From the NCBI RefSeq assembly GCF_021245725.1, contig NZ_JAJGSX010000018.1, forward strand, positions 1 to 64,000: 64,000 bases of DNA. Reading direction: 5' to 3'. Positions within the stretch are counted from its first letter, which is position 1, and every line of letters starts with the position of its first letter. The position numbers and the translations under genes were made by a program. The DNA comes from Pseudonocardia sp. TRM90224. Lineage in GTDB: Bacteria > Actinomycetota > Actinomycetes > Mycobacteriales > Pseudonocardiaceae. Below the pieces are notes generated by a model. It saw nothing but the letters and a program-made list of their open reading frames with translations. It made no database searches and was not told the DNA's origin. Positions 16,422 through 25,401 of the stretch are shown here, in pieces.

Positions 16422-17417
16422 CTACCGCTGCGGCACAGGTGTCGTCCTGAACCCGGAGACGTCGAGGCGGACGCCCGCCCGCTTGATCGCGCGCAACGAC
16501 ACGCACCGGTCCATCACCCGCACCCCCGGGATCGCCTCGAAGGCCGCCTCCAACCGCGCGACGTCGGTGAGCTGCGGCTGCCACACCGAGACCATGAGGT
16601 TGTGCGGGCCGGTCGTGCCCAGCACGGCTCGCGTCTCCGGCATCGCCACGATCTGCGCCGCGGTCCGTTCCAGGCCCGGCGCGGGCACTCGCAGGAAGTA
16701 CCAGCAGCCGACCGGGTGCCCCGCGACGACCCGCCCCATGTCCGTGCGGAGCACCACCCAGCCGGTGGCGAGCAGGTTGGTGACGATGTCCCGGGCTCGC
16801 CGCACCGGGATGCCCGCCCGCTCGGCGATGTCCGTCGACTTCATCCGGCCGTCCTCGCGCAGCGCCTCGGCGACGGCGATCTCGACGGGCGCGAGCGGGG
16901 CGCGCTCGACGGGCCACCGCTTGGGTGGCGCCATCGTGGCGAGCCGCGCGGACTGCTGCTCGCCGAGCACGTTGAGCCGCCATTGGGCGGCCTCCTTGTA
17001 GACGGTCGAGATCAGGTGCGTGCGGATGCCGCGCAGCGACGGCAGCGCCGCGATCCGCACGAGGATGTAGTCGGTGAGCGCGGCATCGTCGGCCGCGTTG
17101 ACGTGGACGAGCAGGTCGCGCGACCCGGAGACCACCTCGATGGTCAGGTACTCCTCGTCGCTCATCAGCTGCTCGACGTGCGCGAGCGAGCGCCCGTCCG
17201 ACTCGATCTCGACCAGCGCGGCGGGCATCAGCTGGACTCCGGCTGGATACGCCGTCACCCACACCAACCCTGCCGAATGCAGCCGCTCCCACCTGCGCGC
17301 CACCGTGACGGGGTCGCTGCCGAGCACGCTCGCGATCTGCGTCCACGAGCCGCGCGGATGGATCTGGAGGGCGTTCACCACAGCGCGGTCCAACGCGTCA
17401 AGGACCGGATCCTGCAT
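16422..17417 (-). CDS. Lrp/AsnC-family regulator with two AsnC-type halves
   Basis: This 331-residue protein holds two Lrp units in tandem. Each has a helix-turn-helix (LDRAVVNALQIHPRGSWTQIA near residue 8; EIAVAEALREDGRMKSTDIAER near 180) followed by a RAM-like ligand segment (LLVHVNAADDAALTDYILVRI; LMVSVWQPQLTDVARLEAAF). Standard Lrp is about 150 residues, so this is a duplicated form common in actinomycetes. The ATG is at 17417. It diverges from the beta-lactamase-fold gene across about 100 bases and may regulate it. The ligand is unknown. Confidence 0.88.
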   Translation of the reverse strand: MQDPVLDALDRAVVNALQIHPRGSWTQIASVLGSDPVTVARRWERLHSAGLVWVTAYPAGVQLMPAALVEIESDGRSLAHVEQLMSDEEYLTIEVVSGSRDLLVHVNAADDAALTDYILVRIAALPSLRGIRTHLISTVYKEAAQWRLNVLGEQQSARLATMAPPKRWPVERAPLAPVEIAVAEALREDGRMKSTDIAERAGIPVRRARDIVTNLLATGWVVLRTDMGRVVAGHPVGCWYFLRVPAPGLERTAAQIVAMPETRAVLGTTGPHNLMVSVWQPQLTDVARLEAAFEAIPGVRVMDRCVSLRAIKRAGVRLDVSGFRTTPVPQR

Positions 17418-17520
17418 ATCGAAACTGTATCCTGACCAGATCCGTCGTGACGCCTCGCCGATGCCCTCTGATGTCCTGTACTTCGTGCATACGCGGAACT
17501 GGGACCGAGGGGGGACCACC

Positions 17521-18933
17521 ATGACCGCCGAAGCGGATGTCGCAGTGCCCGCGACAGGCAGTCTGACCGGCAGGCTCGACGAGCTGTGTGCGCTGCACGG
17601 AGTGCCTGGCGCGGCGCTCGGGCTGCTCGTCGACGGCGCTGTGACCACCACGACGAGCGGCGTGACGAAGCTGGGCGTCGACGGCGTCCCGGTCACGACC
17701 GACACCCTTTTCCTCGCCGGCCCGGTCGCGACGACCTGGACGGCGACGATGGTCATGCAGCTCGTCGACATGGGCCGTCTCGAACTCGACGTGCCCGTCA
17801 ACGCGTACCTGATGCCCGAGCTGCGCCTTGCCGACGAGGCCGTCGCCGACTCCGTGACCGCACGCCAGCTGCTGTCCCACACGGGCGGCTTCTACGGCGA
17901 CGCCGAACCGCCGCCGTTCAGCGGCCGGGACGCGTTGGAGCGCACGGTTGCGGGGTTCGACGAGCTGCAGCAGATGCACCGACCGGGCAGCATGCATTCC
18001 TACTGCCCCGCCGGGTACGTCGTGCTGGGCAGGCTCATCGAGTGCCTGACCGGCACGACGTGGGCGCAGGCGCTGGGCGATCGGCTGATCGAGCCGCTCG
18101 GGCTGCGCCGCACGTTCACGCAGCCGGAGCAGGCGATGGTGCACAGGCTCGCCGTCGGGCACCTGCGACGTCCCGGCCGGACCGATCTCGTGCCGGTGGA
18201 CGAGTGGCTGCTCCCGCAGTCGGCCGGGCCGGCCGGAGGCACCATGGCGACCAGCGTCGCCGACCTGCTGGCGTTCGCCCAGCTGCACCTGCGCGACGGG
18301 CGCGGGCCCGACGGCCGCTACCTGCTCAGCCCCGCGTCGGCACGCGTGATGCGCGAGCCGCAGACCGCCGTCGCCGATCCCGACTCCGGTGCGACGTGGG
18401 GGCTCGGCTGGGAGATCATCCGCTCGGCCGGCCCGCTCGTCATGCGCAGCCGCGGCGCGGTGAACGGGCAGGAGAGCCAGTTGGTGCTCGTCCCGGACCT
18501 GCAGATCGCGCTGTGCGTGCTGACCGTCGGCGACCCCGGCTACGACGTGGCCACAACGATGATCTCCGAGGTGATCGAGCAGCTGACCGGCGTCGCGGAC
18601 ACGCTGGCACCCCGCATCGGAGCCGCGCAGTTCGGCGCCGGGACGATCGAGCCCGCCGACGCCGTCGGCACGTTCGGCGGGGCCGACATGGAGATCACGG
18701 TCGAACTGACATCGGACGGGCGCCTGCACGGCACGTACCGCCCGGGCTTCTCCAAGCGGGCGAGCTCGCCGCCGTTCCAGGCGCCGCTCACCCCCGCCGG
18801 AGGCACGACGTTCCGGTTCGCGTCGCCACGGGAACCGCACGGATCCCCGTGGCTGACGTTCCTGCGCGAGGGCGGCGGAGAGGGCCCCGCAACACACGTC
18901 GTGCGAGGCGGACGCGCCGTTCCGAGGCGCTGA
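17521..18933 (+). CDS. beta-lactamase/esterase-fold protein, probable pseudoenzyme
   Basis: This 470-residue protein has the class C beta-lactamase / D-Ala carboxypeptidase fold: LLSHTGG near 117, GYVVLGRLIE near 165 and a typical C-terminal lipocalin-like extension. The three catalytic motifs are changed. Where relatives have GSVTK the sequence is GPVAT (Pro68 for Ser, Thr71 for Lys), and the Y-S-N motif is YCP (161-163). Serine hydrolysis is therefore unlikely, and a binding or regulatory role is more probable. No signal peptide is seen. The ATG at 17521 is preceded by GGGGGG. It is divergent from an Lrp regulator and followed by a TetR gene. Confidence 0.82.
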   Translation: MTAEADVAVPATGSLTGRLDELCALHGVPGAALGLLVDGAVTTTTSGVTKLGVDGVPVTTDTLFLAGPVATTWTATMVMQLVDMGRLELDVPVNAYLMPELRLADEAVADSVTARQLLSHTGGFYGDAEPPPFSGRDALERTVAGFDELQQMHRPGSMHSYCPAGYVVLGRLIECLTGTTWAQALGDRLIEPLGLRRTFTQPEQAMVHRLAVGHLRRPGRTDLVPVDEWLLPQSAGPAGGTMATSVADLLAFAQLHLRDGRGPDGRYLLSPASARVMREPQTAVADPDSGATWGLGWEIIRSAGPLVMRSRGAVNGQESQLVLVPDLQIALCVLTVGDPGYDVATTMISEVIEQLTGVADTLAPRIGAAQFGAGTIEPADAVGTFGGADMEITVELTSDGRLHGTYRPGFSKRASSPPFQAPLTPAGGTTFRFASPREPHGSPWLTFLREGGGEGPATHVVRGGRAVPRR

Positions 18934-18973
18934 GGGGACACCTCTGAGCGGCGAACCGTAGACTCGCGCGGCA

Positions 18974-19600
18974 ATGGACGGGAGCGAGCGACCTTACAGC
19001 GGGCGGAGCCCACAGCAGCGACGTGCCGACCGCCGTGAGCGCATGCTCACCGCCGCGCTCGACCTGTTCGGCACCGACGGATACCGGGCCACCTCCATCG
19101 AGAAGCTGTGCGCCTCGGCGGGGATCTCGACGCGCAACTTCTACGAGGAGTTCCGCGGCCGGGAGGACATCCTCATCGCGGTGTACGACGAGGTGATGAC
19201 GGGGGCGGCAAAGGCCACGGCCGGCGCGCTGGCCGGCGCGATGGAGCTGCCGACACCCGAGCGGGTGGACCGGTCGATCCGAGCCTTCCTCGACCACGTC
19301 TTCGGCGACCCCAAGCGGGCGCGGATCGCGTTCGTCGAGATGCTCGGCGTCAGCCCGGCCGTGGAGGAGCACCGACTGGGGTGGCGCCGCAGGCGGGCCG
19401 CGACGATCGAGGCCACCGTGCGCGCGGCCGTCGATGCCGGCGAGGCCCCCGACCGCGACTACTCGCTCGCGGCGATCGCGTTCATCGGCGCGTTCAACGA
19501 GCTGGTCTACGACTGGGCGCTCAACGGCACGAACGTCCCCGTCGACGCGCTCATCGAGGAGATCACCCGCATGGTCAACGCCCTGATCTTCGAGGGCTGA
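18974..19600 (+). CDS. TetR-family regulator, paralogue 1
   Basis: This 208-residue protein has an N-terminal TetR helix-turn-helix (MLTAALDLFGTDGYRATSIEK, then ISTRNFYEEF). The ligand domain is unlike named subfamilies. It is strikingly similar to the TetR at 44337-44957: shared stretches include GYRATSIEKLCA, RIAFVE, VEEHRL and IAF.GAFNELVY. A second, more distant relative is at 45048-45689. It starts 40 bases after the beta-lactamase-fold gene on the same strand and may be cotranscribed with it. Confidence 0.88.
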   Translation: MDGSERPYSGRSPQQRRADRRERMLTAALDLFGTDGYRATSIEKLCASAGISTRNFYEEFRGREDILIAVYDEVMTGAAKATAGALAGAMELPTPERVDRSIRAFLDHVFGDPKRARIAFVEMLGVSPAVEEHRLGWRRRRAATIEATVRAAVDAGEAPDRDYSLAAIAFIGAFNELVYDWALNGTNVPVDALIEEITRMVNALIFEG

Positions 19601-19624
19601 CGGCACCCGTCACCCTCTGTGGCC

Positions 19625-19643
19625 CCCACCCGTGCGGGGTGGG
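19625..19643. terminator. short GC hairpin between convergent genes
   Basis: CCCACCC and GGGTGGG are separated by five bases, between the TetR stop and the end of the peptide-transport operon. It is the only stem in the 77-base gap and lacks a T-run. Confidence 0.45.
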
Positions 19644-19677
19644 TTCAGGAAAGCGACGGCGCGCGGCCCCGACCCCG

Positions 19678-20634
19678 TCAGCGGCCTGGTACCGCGGGTT
19701 CGTCCTCCAGCAGGATGCACGCCGCCGCGTGGTCGGGGGTGAGGTCGAGCAGGCGCGGGTCGCGGGTCGAGCAGTCGTCGATCGCCAGCGGGCAGCGCGG
19801 GTGGAAGTGGCAGCCCGAGGGCGGCGCGGCGGGATCGGGCACGTCGCCCGGCAGGTCCTGAGGGAGCGTGCCGGCCCCGTCGGCGCGCGGCACCGCGGCG
19901 GTCAGTGCCGCCGTGTAAGGGTGTCGCGGCCGGTCCCACACCTGCGCGGTCGGGCCGATCTCGACGACCCGCCCGAGGTACATAACCGCGATCCGGTCGG
20001 CGATCTCCCGCACGATCGCGAGGTCGTGCGAGATGAACAGCACGCCGATGCCCAGTTTGCGGGCGAGCGTCACGAACAGGTCGGCCACCTGCGCCTGCGC
20101 CGACGCGTCGAGCGCCGAGATCGGCTCGTCGGCCACCAGCTGCACCGGCTCGGCGGCCAGCGCCCTCGCGACTGCGATCCGCTGCCGCTGCCCACCGGAG
20201 AGCTCGTGCGGGTACCGCTGCGCCATCGCGGGGTCGAGCCCCACCAGTTCGAGCAGCTCCGCCACCCGCGCCGATCCGGCGGTCGTGCCGGTCGCGAGCC
20301 GAACGGCGTCGGAGAGCTGGCGCCCGACCCGCCGCCGCGGGTTCAGCGACGAGTAGGGGTCCTGGAACACCAGCTGCAGCCTGCGTTGCGCGGCCGGGCG
20401 GGCGCGGCGCCGCAGCGGCGCCACCGCGTGCCCGTCCAGCAGCACCTCGCCGGCGCTCGGCGCGAGCAGCCCGACCGCGGCCCTGGCCAGGCTCGACTTA
20501 CCGCAGCCGCTCTCGCCGACCAGCCCGACGACCTCGCCGGGCGCGACCGAGAGGTCGACGCCGTCCACCGCACGCACGGCACGGCCGTCCCGCCGGTAGG
20601 TCACCTCGACCCCGCGCAGCTCCAGCTCGCTCAC
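19678..20634 (-). CDS. peptide/nickel-type ABC transporter ATP-binding protein (DppF/OppF)
   Basis: This 318-residue ATPase shows Walker A GESGCGKSS, signature LSGGQRQRIAVARAL, Walker B LVADEP and the Opp-type C-terminal Cys-bearing tail (HPRCPLAIDDCS), which may hold an iron-sulfur cluster as in some DppD/F proteins. It pairs with the next gene, whose stop overlaps its GTG start as GTGA. It is the last gene of a five-gene minus-strand operon for peptide-like uptake. Confidence 0.92.
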   Translation of the reverse strand: MSELELRGVEVTYRRDGRAVRAVDGVDLSVAPGEVVGLVGESGCGKSSLARAAVGLLAPSAGEVLLDGHAVAPLRRRARPAAQRRLQLVFQDPYSSLNPRRRVGRQLSDAVRLATGTTAGSARVAELLELVGLDPAMAQRYPHELSGGQRQRIAVARALAAEPVQLVADEPISALDASAQAQVADLFVTLARKLGIGVLFISHDLAIVREIADRIAVMYLGRVVEIGPTAQVWDRPRHPYTAALTAAVPRADGAGTLPQDLPGDVPDPAAPPSGCHFHPRCPLAIDDCSTRDPRLLDLTPDHAAACILLEDEPAVPGR

Positions 20635-21428
20635 GACGCGCTCCCCCGGTGCGCAGGTGGCAACGCCTCCAGCAGCGACCGCGTGTACTCGTGCGTCGGC
20701 GAGGTCAGGACCTCGGACGTGCGCCCGTCCTCGACGACCACACCGCCACGCATCACGACCACCCGGTCGGCGAGCGCCGAGATCACCCCGAGGTCGTGCG
20801 TGATCACGATGACGGCGAGCCCGGTCTCACGACGCAAGCGGTCCAGCAGCCGGAGGATCCCGGCCTGCACGGTGACGTCCAGCGCCGTCGTCGGCTCGTC
20901 GGCGAGCAGCAGCTTCGGCCCGCAGGCCAGCGCGGCCGCGATCGCGACCCGCTGCCGCATGCCACCCGAGAGCTCGTGGGGGTAGGCGTGCAGCGTCCGG
21001 GCAGGATCCGGGATCCGCACCTGCTCCAGCAACTCCAGCGCGCGCTTCCCGGCGTCCTGCTTGCTGATGCCGAGGTGGTGGCGGGCGTGTTCGGTGAGCA
21101 GGGTACGCACCGGCAGCATCGGGTGGAGAGCGGTCGCGGGGTCCTGGAAGACCATCGCGATCTCCTTGCCGCGCACGTCGCGCAGCTGCTGCTCGCCCAT
21201 GCCGACCAGCTCGCGGCCGGCGAAGCGCGCGGACCCCTCCGTGCGCGCGCCGTGCGGCAGCAGCCCGAGCAGCGCCAGCGCGGACATCGTCTTGCCGCTG
21301 CCCGACTCGCCTGCGACACCGAGCACCTCACCGGCGTCGACGGCGAGGTCGATCCCGTCGACGACGCTGGTCCAGCCGCCGCGGCGCGGCAGCCGCACCC
21401 GCAGGCCCGTCACCTCCAGCAGGGCCAT
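20631..21428 (-). CDS. peptide/nickel-type ABC transporter ATP-binding protein (DppD/OppD)
   Basis: This 265-residue ATPase has Walker A GESGSGKTM, signature LSGGMRQRVAIAAAL and Walker B LLLADEPTTALD. At 265 residues it lacks the usual Cys-rich C-terminal extension that its partner has. The ATG starts two bases after the permease stop. Together with the partner it powers the importer. Confidence 0.92.
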   Translation of the reverse strand: MALLEVTGLRVRLPRRGGWTSVVDGIDLAVDAGEVLGVAGESGSGKTMSALALLGLLPHGARTEGSARFAGRELVGMGEQQLRDVRGKEIAMVFQDPATALHPMLPVRTLLTEHARHHLGISKQDAGKRALELLEQVRIPDPARTLHAYPHELSGGMRQRVAIAAALACGPKLLLADEPTTALDVTVQAGILRLLDRLRRETGLAVIVITHDLGVISALADRVVVMRGGVVVEDGRTSEVLTSPTHEYTRSLLEALPPAHRGSAS

Positions 21429-21430
21429 CG

Positions 21431-22330
21431 TCAGCTCCTGATCGCGCGCGCGGTGCGCGGGTCGAGTGCGTCGCGGATCGTGTCGCCGAGGAAGTTGAAG
21501 CCCAGCACGACCGTGAGGATCGCGAGCCCGGGGAAGAGGCCGACCCACCAGCTGTCGAAGACGGCCGTCCCCGCCGAGACCATCGCGCCCCACTCCGCCG
21601 CCGGCGGCTGCGCGCCCAACCCGAGGAACGACAGCCCCGAGAGCAGCAGGATCGCGTTGCCGACATCGAGCGCGACGAGCACGAGCACCGGCCCGGCCAC
21701 CGACGGGCCGAGCTCGACGGTGAGCGTGCGCAGCGCCGACGAGCCGAGCAGCCGGCTGGCCTGCACGTACTCCTGCTGCCCCGCCGAGAGCACGAGCCCC
21801 CGGATCACCCGCGCGTAGCCGGGCCACAGCACGATCGTCAGCGCGAGCACGGCGTTGCTCAGCCCGGGGCCGAGCGCAGCCGAGACCGCCATCGCCAGGA
21901 TGATCGCCGGGAAGGCGAACACCAGGTCGGTGACCCGCATGATCGCGGCGTCGACCCAGCCGCCGAAGTAGCCGGCGATCCCGCCCATGATCGCGCCGAC
22001 CACCGCGGAGAGCACGACGAGCAGCATCGCCAGCGGGATCGAGATCCGGGCGCCGTGCAGGACCCTGCTGAGGACGTCGCGGTTGAGGTTGTCGGTGCCG
22101 AACGGGTGCTCCGCCGAGGGCGGGCTGAGCTTCCCGAACGTCTGCGCGAGCGGATCGGCCGGCGCGATCATCGGGGCGAGGACCGCGACGAGCAGCCATC
22201 CGACGATCACCACGATGCCGATCACTGCAAGCGGCTGGCGCCACGGCGAGCGGGTCAGCACACCGATCGCGCGCGCGTCGGTGGCTGTGTCGACAGTTGG
22301 GTCGGCGGTGGGCTCGGCCGGTGTGCTCAC
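21431..22330 (-). CDS. peptide/nickel-type ABC permease (DppC/OppC)
   Basis: This 299-residue permease has about six membrane segments and the DppC N-terminal signature HPFGTDNLNRDVLSRVLHGAR. The EAA-loop region is QEYVQASRLLGSSALRTL. The GTG start overlaps the previous gene's stop (GTGA). The N-terminal 30 residues are Thr/Asp/Pro-rich and cytoplasmic. Confidence 0.92.
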   Translation of the reverse strand: MSTPAEPTADPTVDTATDARAIGVLTRSPWRQPLAVIGIVVIVGWLLVAVLAPMIAPADPLAQTFGKLSPPSAEHPFGTDNLNRDVLSRVLHGARISIPLAMLLVVLSAVVGAIMGGIAGYFGGWVDAAIMRVTDLVFAFPAIILAMAVSAALGPGLSNAVLALTIVLWPGYARVIRGLVLSAGQQEYVQASRLLGSSALRTLTVELGPSVAGPVLVLVALDVGNAILLLSGLSFLGLGAQPPAAEWGAMVSAGTAVFDSWWVGLFPGLAILTVVLGFNFLGDTIRDALDPRTARAIRS

Positions 22331-23469
22331 GACTGCCTGATCCGCGGGTCGACGAGCCCGTACGTGACGTCCACGACCAGGTTGACCAGCACGTACACCA
22401 CCGCGACCACCAGGCTCACGCCCATGATCGCCGGCAGGTCGAGCGCGAGCGCGCTGGTGAACGCGTACTCGCCGACCCCGCGCCAGCTGAAGATCTTCTC
22501 GACGAGGACCGTGCCGGAGAGCAGGTTCGCGAACGCCACCCCGGCCACGGTGATCACCGAGACCAGCGCCGGCCGCAGCACGTGCCGGCGCACCACCGTC
22601 GATTCCGGCAGGCCCTTCGCCCGCGCGGCGCGCACGTAGTCGTTGCCCAGCACCTCCAGCACCGCGGCGCGGGTGAACCGCAGCATCACGCCCACCGTGA
22701 ACGCCGCCAGCACGAGCGCCGGCAGCAGCAGCCTGCTGAACGCCGCTCCGAACGCCGTCCAGTTCCCGGTGAGCAGCGCGTCGAGCGTGTACATCCCGGT
22801 GATGGCTGTGGGCGGCCGGGTGCCGGGCGGCAGCCGCCCGCCCGCCGGGAGCAGGTCGAGCTGGAACGAGATGAAGTAGTAGCCGACGAGCGCGAGCCAG
22901 AACGTCGGCATCGACACCCCGAACAGGCTGACCACCCGCAGCACCTGGTCGGGCCACCGGTCGCGGGCGAGCGCCGCGACGACCCCGAGGCCCACCCCGA
23001 CCACCAGCGTGATCACGATCGCGGTGAGCGCGAGCTCAAGCGTCGCCGGCACCTTGTCGCCCAGGTCGGTCGCGACCGGCCGGTGCGTCTGCTGCGACTC
23101 GCCGAAGTCGCCGGTCAGCAGGTTGCCCAGGTAGATCACGTACTGCTGGGGCAGCGGCTTGTCGAGCCCGTGCGCCTCACGGAAGGCCGCCACGGCAGCC
23201 GGGTCCTCGACGGCGCGCTGGCCGAGGTTCGCCGTCACCGGGTCGCCCGGCACCGCGTTCGTCAGGAGGAACGACACGAGCGTCACGCCGACGCACAGGA
23301 GCACGCCGGCGAGCAACCGCCGCAGGACGAACCGGAGCAGCACGCGGTGCCGGCGGCCGCCCCCGGCCGCCGCCGGCCCCGGTGTGACCGGAGGCGTCGG
23401 GGGCGCCGGGGTCGGGGGCGTCGTGTTCGGGGGCCCGCTCAGCGGAGGTCCGCCAGGTCGATCGTCCAC
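22327..23469 (-). CDS. peptide/nickel-type ABC permease (DppB/OppB)
   Basis: The membrane core begins around residue 45 (LLRFVLRRLLAGVLLCVGVTLVSF in outline) and contains the DppB landmarks VPGDPV and GDFGES, with the EAA loop at NDYVRAARAKGLPE. The first 40 residues are a Pro/Thr-rich tail. The 380-residue length uses the GTG at 23469, which overlaps the binding-protein gene by 31 bases; an internal GTG near residue 41 would remove the tail. Partner of the other four gene products. Confidence 0.88.
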   Translation of the reverse strand: MDDRPGGPPLSGPPNTTPPTPAPPTPPVTPGPAAAGGGRRHRVLLRFVLRRLLAGVLLCVGVTLVSFLLTNAVPGDPVTANLGQRAVEDPAAVAAFREAHGLDKPLPQQYVIYLGNLLTGDFGESQQTHRPVATDLGDKVPATLELALTAIVITLVVGVGLGVVAALARDRWPDQVLRVVSLFGVSMPTFWLALVGYYFISFQLDLLPAGGRLPPGTRPPTAITGMYTLDALLTGNWTAFGAAFSRLLLPALVLAAFTVGVMLRFTRAAVLEVLGNDYVRAARAKGLPESTVVRRHVLRPALVSVITVAGVAFANLLSGTVLVEKIFSWRGVGEYAFTSALALDLPAIMGVSLVVAVVYVLVNLVVDVTYGLVDPRIRQS

Positions 23470-25043
23470 GCCGAGTGGTAGGCCACGCCGCTCACCGAGC
23501 TCGAGTACGCGAACACCTGCGAGGGGTTGAACAGCGGAAGGAACGGCCCGCGCTCGTTCAGCTGCTGCTGCAGCTGCTGGTAGAGCGCGGCGCGCTTGTC
23601 CTTGTCCATCTCGCTCGCGGCCTGCGCGCCCAGCTCGGTGAGGCCGGCGTCGGCGCCCTCGTTCCAGCCGGCGCGCTTGCCGAGGTTGCCGCCGGGCAGG
23701 TAGACGAGGTAGTCGCTGGGGTCCGGGTAGTCCGGGTACCAGAACCAGAGCGCGCCCTGCTCCTTGCCGCTGCGGAACGCGTCGAGCGAGGTCGCCGCCG
23801 GTGACGGCGCCAGCTCGACGGTGATGCCGACCTCCTTGAGGTTCTCCTGCACGCGCGTGGCGAGGTCGCCGATCGCGATGCCGGCAACCGGGAGGTCGCT
23901 CGCGTAGCTGATCTTGATGGACGGGTTGGCGACGCCGGAGCGGGCCAGCGCCGCCTTCGCGCGGGCGACGTCCCGCTTGACCGCCTTGTCCTTGGCCAGC
24001 GCCCCGAGGAAGCCGTCGGGGACAACACCGGCGGACTGCTGGGAACCGGTGCCGCCGAGCTGGACGAGCCCGTCGTAGTCGATCCCGTAGCGCACCGCCT
24101 CGAGGAAGTCCTTGTTCGACGTGGTCGCCGAGACCTCCGGGTTGGCGTTGACCGCCAGGTAGAACAGCGTCTTCGAGGCCGTCGCGTCGACCTTGACCGA
24201 ATCGGAGGCGAGGCCCTGCGACTGGTCGGCCGAGAGGTCGAGCACCAGCTGCGCGTCGCCCTTCTGCACGTTCACCTTCTGCACCGACGCGTCGGTGTTG
24301 CGGATGACGATCCGCTGGTAGGTCGGCTTGTTCGGGCCCCAGTACGTCGGGTTGGCCGCGAGCACGACCTCGCTCTGCACGTCGTAGCTCTCGAGCTTGT
24401 ACGGCCCGGTTCCCATCGACTCCTTGTTCAGCGCCGCCTCGGCCTTGTCCGCCTGATCGGCGCCGGGCTGGTCGTTGCCTCCCGCAGCCGCAACCTTGGC
24501 GGAGTTGACGATCCCGAGCGCGGGGTTCGGGATGATGTAGGGCAGCCCCGGGTTGGGCTTCTCCGAGGTCAGCACGACCGTCTTGGCGTCCGGCGCGGTG
24601 GTGGTGACGCCTTCGAGCAGGAAGCTCGGGTTGCCCTTGACGTTCTTGACCCGGTTGTACGAGTAGACGACGTCCTTCGACGTGAGCTTGGTGCCGTCAC
24701 CGAACGTCACGTCGTCACGCAGCGTGAAGGTGAAGGTCTTGCCGTCGGCGCTGGCCTCGAACTTCTCGGCGACCAGCGGCTTCGGGTTCGTCGCGTCGCT
24801 GCCGTCGAACGTCAGCAGCGTGTCGTACATGACGTGGTCGATGATGCTGCCGGTCGTCTCGAACGACCTGGCCGGGTCGGCGCTCTTGAGCAGGAACGCG
24901 GTGTCGACCACCAACGTGTCCTTCGCGCCGCCGCCCGTGGCATCCCCGCCACCGCCACCGCCGCCGCCCCCGCACGCCGCGAGCGCGACGAGGCCCGCGG
25001 CGGCCAGCGCCGCCCACTGCACCCTGCGTAGCCGACCAGCCAT
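23439..25043 (-). CDS. peptide-type ABC transporter substrate-binding lipoprotein
   Basis: This 534-residue family-5 binding protein has a Sec signal (RLRRVQWAALAAAGLVAL) and lipobox LAAC, so it is anchored outside the membrane. A run of nine glycines follows the lipidated Cys. The family motif occurs as FEASADGKTFTFTLRDDVTF. Ligands of the family include oligopeptides, nickel chelates and glycosides; none can be chosen. The ATG has GGAGGTG six bases upstream. First gene of the operon, with a 358-base region of palindromic repeats in front (25044-25401). Confidence 0.92.
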   Translation of the reverse strand: MAGRLRRVQWAALAAAGLVALAACGGGGGGGGGDATGGGAKDTLVVDTAFLLKSADPARSFETTGSIIDHVMYDTLLTFDGSDATNPKPLVAEKFEASADGKTFTFTLRDDVTFGDGTKLTSKDVVYSYNRVKNVKGNPSFLLEGVTTTAPDAKTVVLTSEKPNPGLPYIIPNPALGIVNSAKVAAAGGNDQPGADQADKAEAALNKESMGTGPYKLESYDVQSEVVLAANPTYWGPNKPTYQRIVIRNTDASVQKVNVQKGDAQLVLDLSADQSQGLASDSVKVDATASKTLFYLAVNANPEVSATTSNKDFLEAVRYGIDYDGLVQLGGTGSQQSAGVVPDGFLGALAKDKAVKRDVARAKAALARSGVANPSIKISYASDLPVAGIAIGDLATRVQENLKEVGITVELAPSPAATSLDAFRSGKEQGALWFWYPDYPDPSDYLVYLPGGNLGKRAGWNEGADAGLTELGAQAASEMDKDKRAALYQQLQQQLNERGPFLPLFNPSQVFAYSSSVSGVAYHSAWTIDLADLR

Positions 25044-25162
25044 GCGACACCTCCGGAGAGTTACTGGCCGGGACCTTATCCCGGCCCGCACGCCCCCTGA
25101 ACGGCGGAGTCATGCAGATCGCAGCGCACGCCGCCGACGAGACCACGCCGCGAGGCCGGCGT

Positions 25163-25219
25163 GTGCCAGGAAAGCCACTTTCCTGTCCTGTGATGCCAGG
25201 AAAGCCACTTTCCTGGCAC
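25163..25219. repeat. class B palindrome, variant outer arms
   Basis: GTGCCAGGAAAGCC at the start pairs with the GGCAC-ended right edge. Here both inner units read GGAAAGCCACTTTCC, as direct rather than inverted copies, each still self-complementary. It shows that the inner unit can be present in either orientation. Confidence 0.8.
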
Positions 25220-25226
25220 TCCCGGC

Positions 25227-25309
25227 CGCCACGAGGGATGGGAATCCGTACCGGGTGCGGTTCGGGTGCGCCGCCGTGGACGAGGTGGGTGCACGAACAG
25301 GGCGCGCAG
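25227..25309. repeat. composite intergenic repeat, copy 2
   Basis: The blocks at 25227-25249 and 25284-25309 match 12624-12646 and 12688-12713; the second is identical over 26 bp. As in copy 1, a class B element with its head follows. The order of blocks is the same, so this is one larger repeat of about 160-300 bp. No gene is visible in 25044-25401. Confidence 0.78.
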
Positions 25310-25380
25310 CGTTGCGAACGCGAGGGCAGGAAAGCCACTTTCCTGCCCTGTGAGGGCCGGAAAGTGGCTTTCCTGCCCTC
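25309..25380. repeat. class B nested palindrome with hairpin head
   Basis: Head GCGTTGCGAACGC (25309-25321) and a 59-bp body (25322-25380). The two halves GAGGGCAGGAAAGCC and GGCTTTCCTGCCCTC pair fully except for one position. It ends 22 bases before the LysR stop, on that gene's downstream side. The text after it (GGTGAGCTGCGC) also follows the copy at 12.85 kb. Confidence 0.92.
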
Positions 25381-25401
25381 CCCAGAACCCGGTGAGCTGC
25401 G

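Noticed and set aside
17521..18933. Active beta-lactamase resistance gene
   Set aside because: The catalytic Ser, Lys and Tyr-loop Asn are missing.
23439..25043. Frameshift or fusion between binding protein and DppB
   Set aside because: The 31-base overlap is in different frames with a normal stop and a GTG start; a short tail on DppB explains it.
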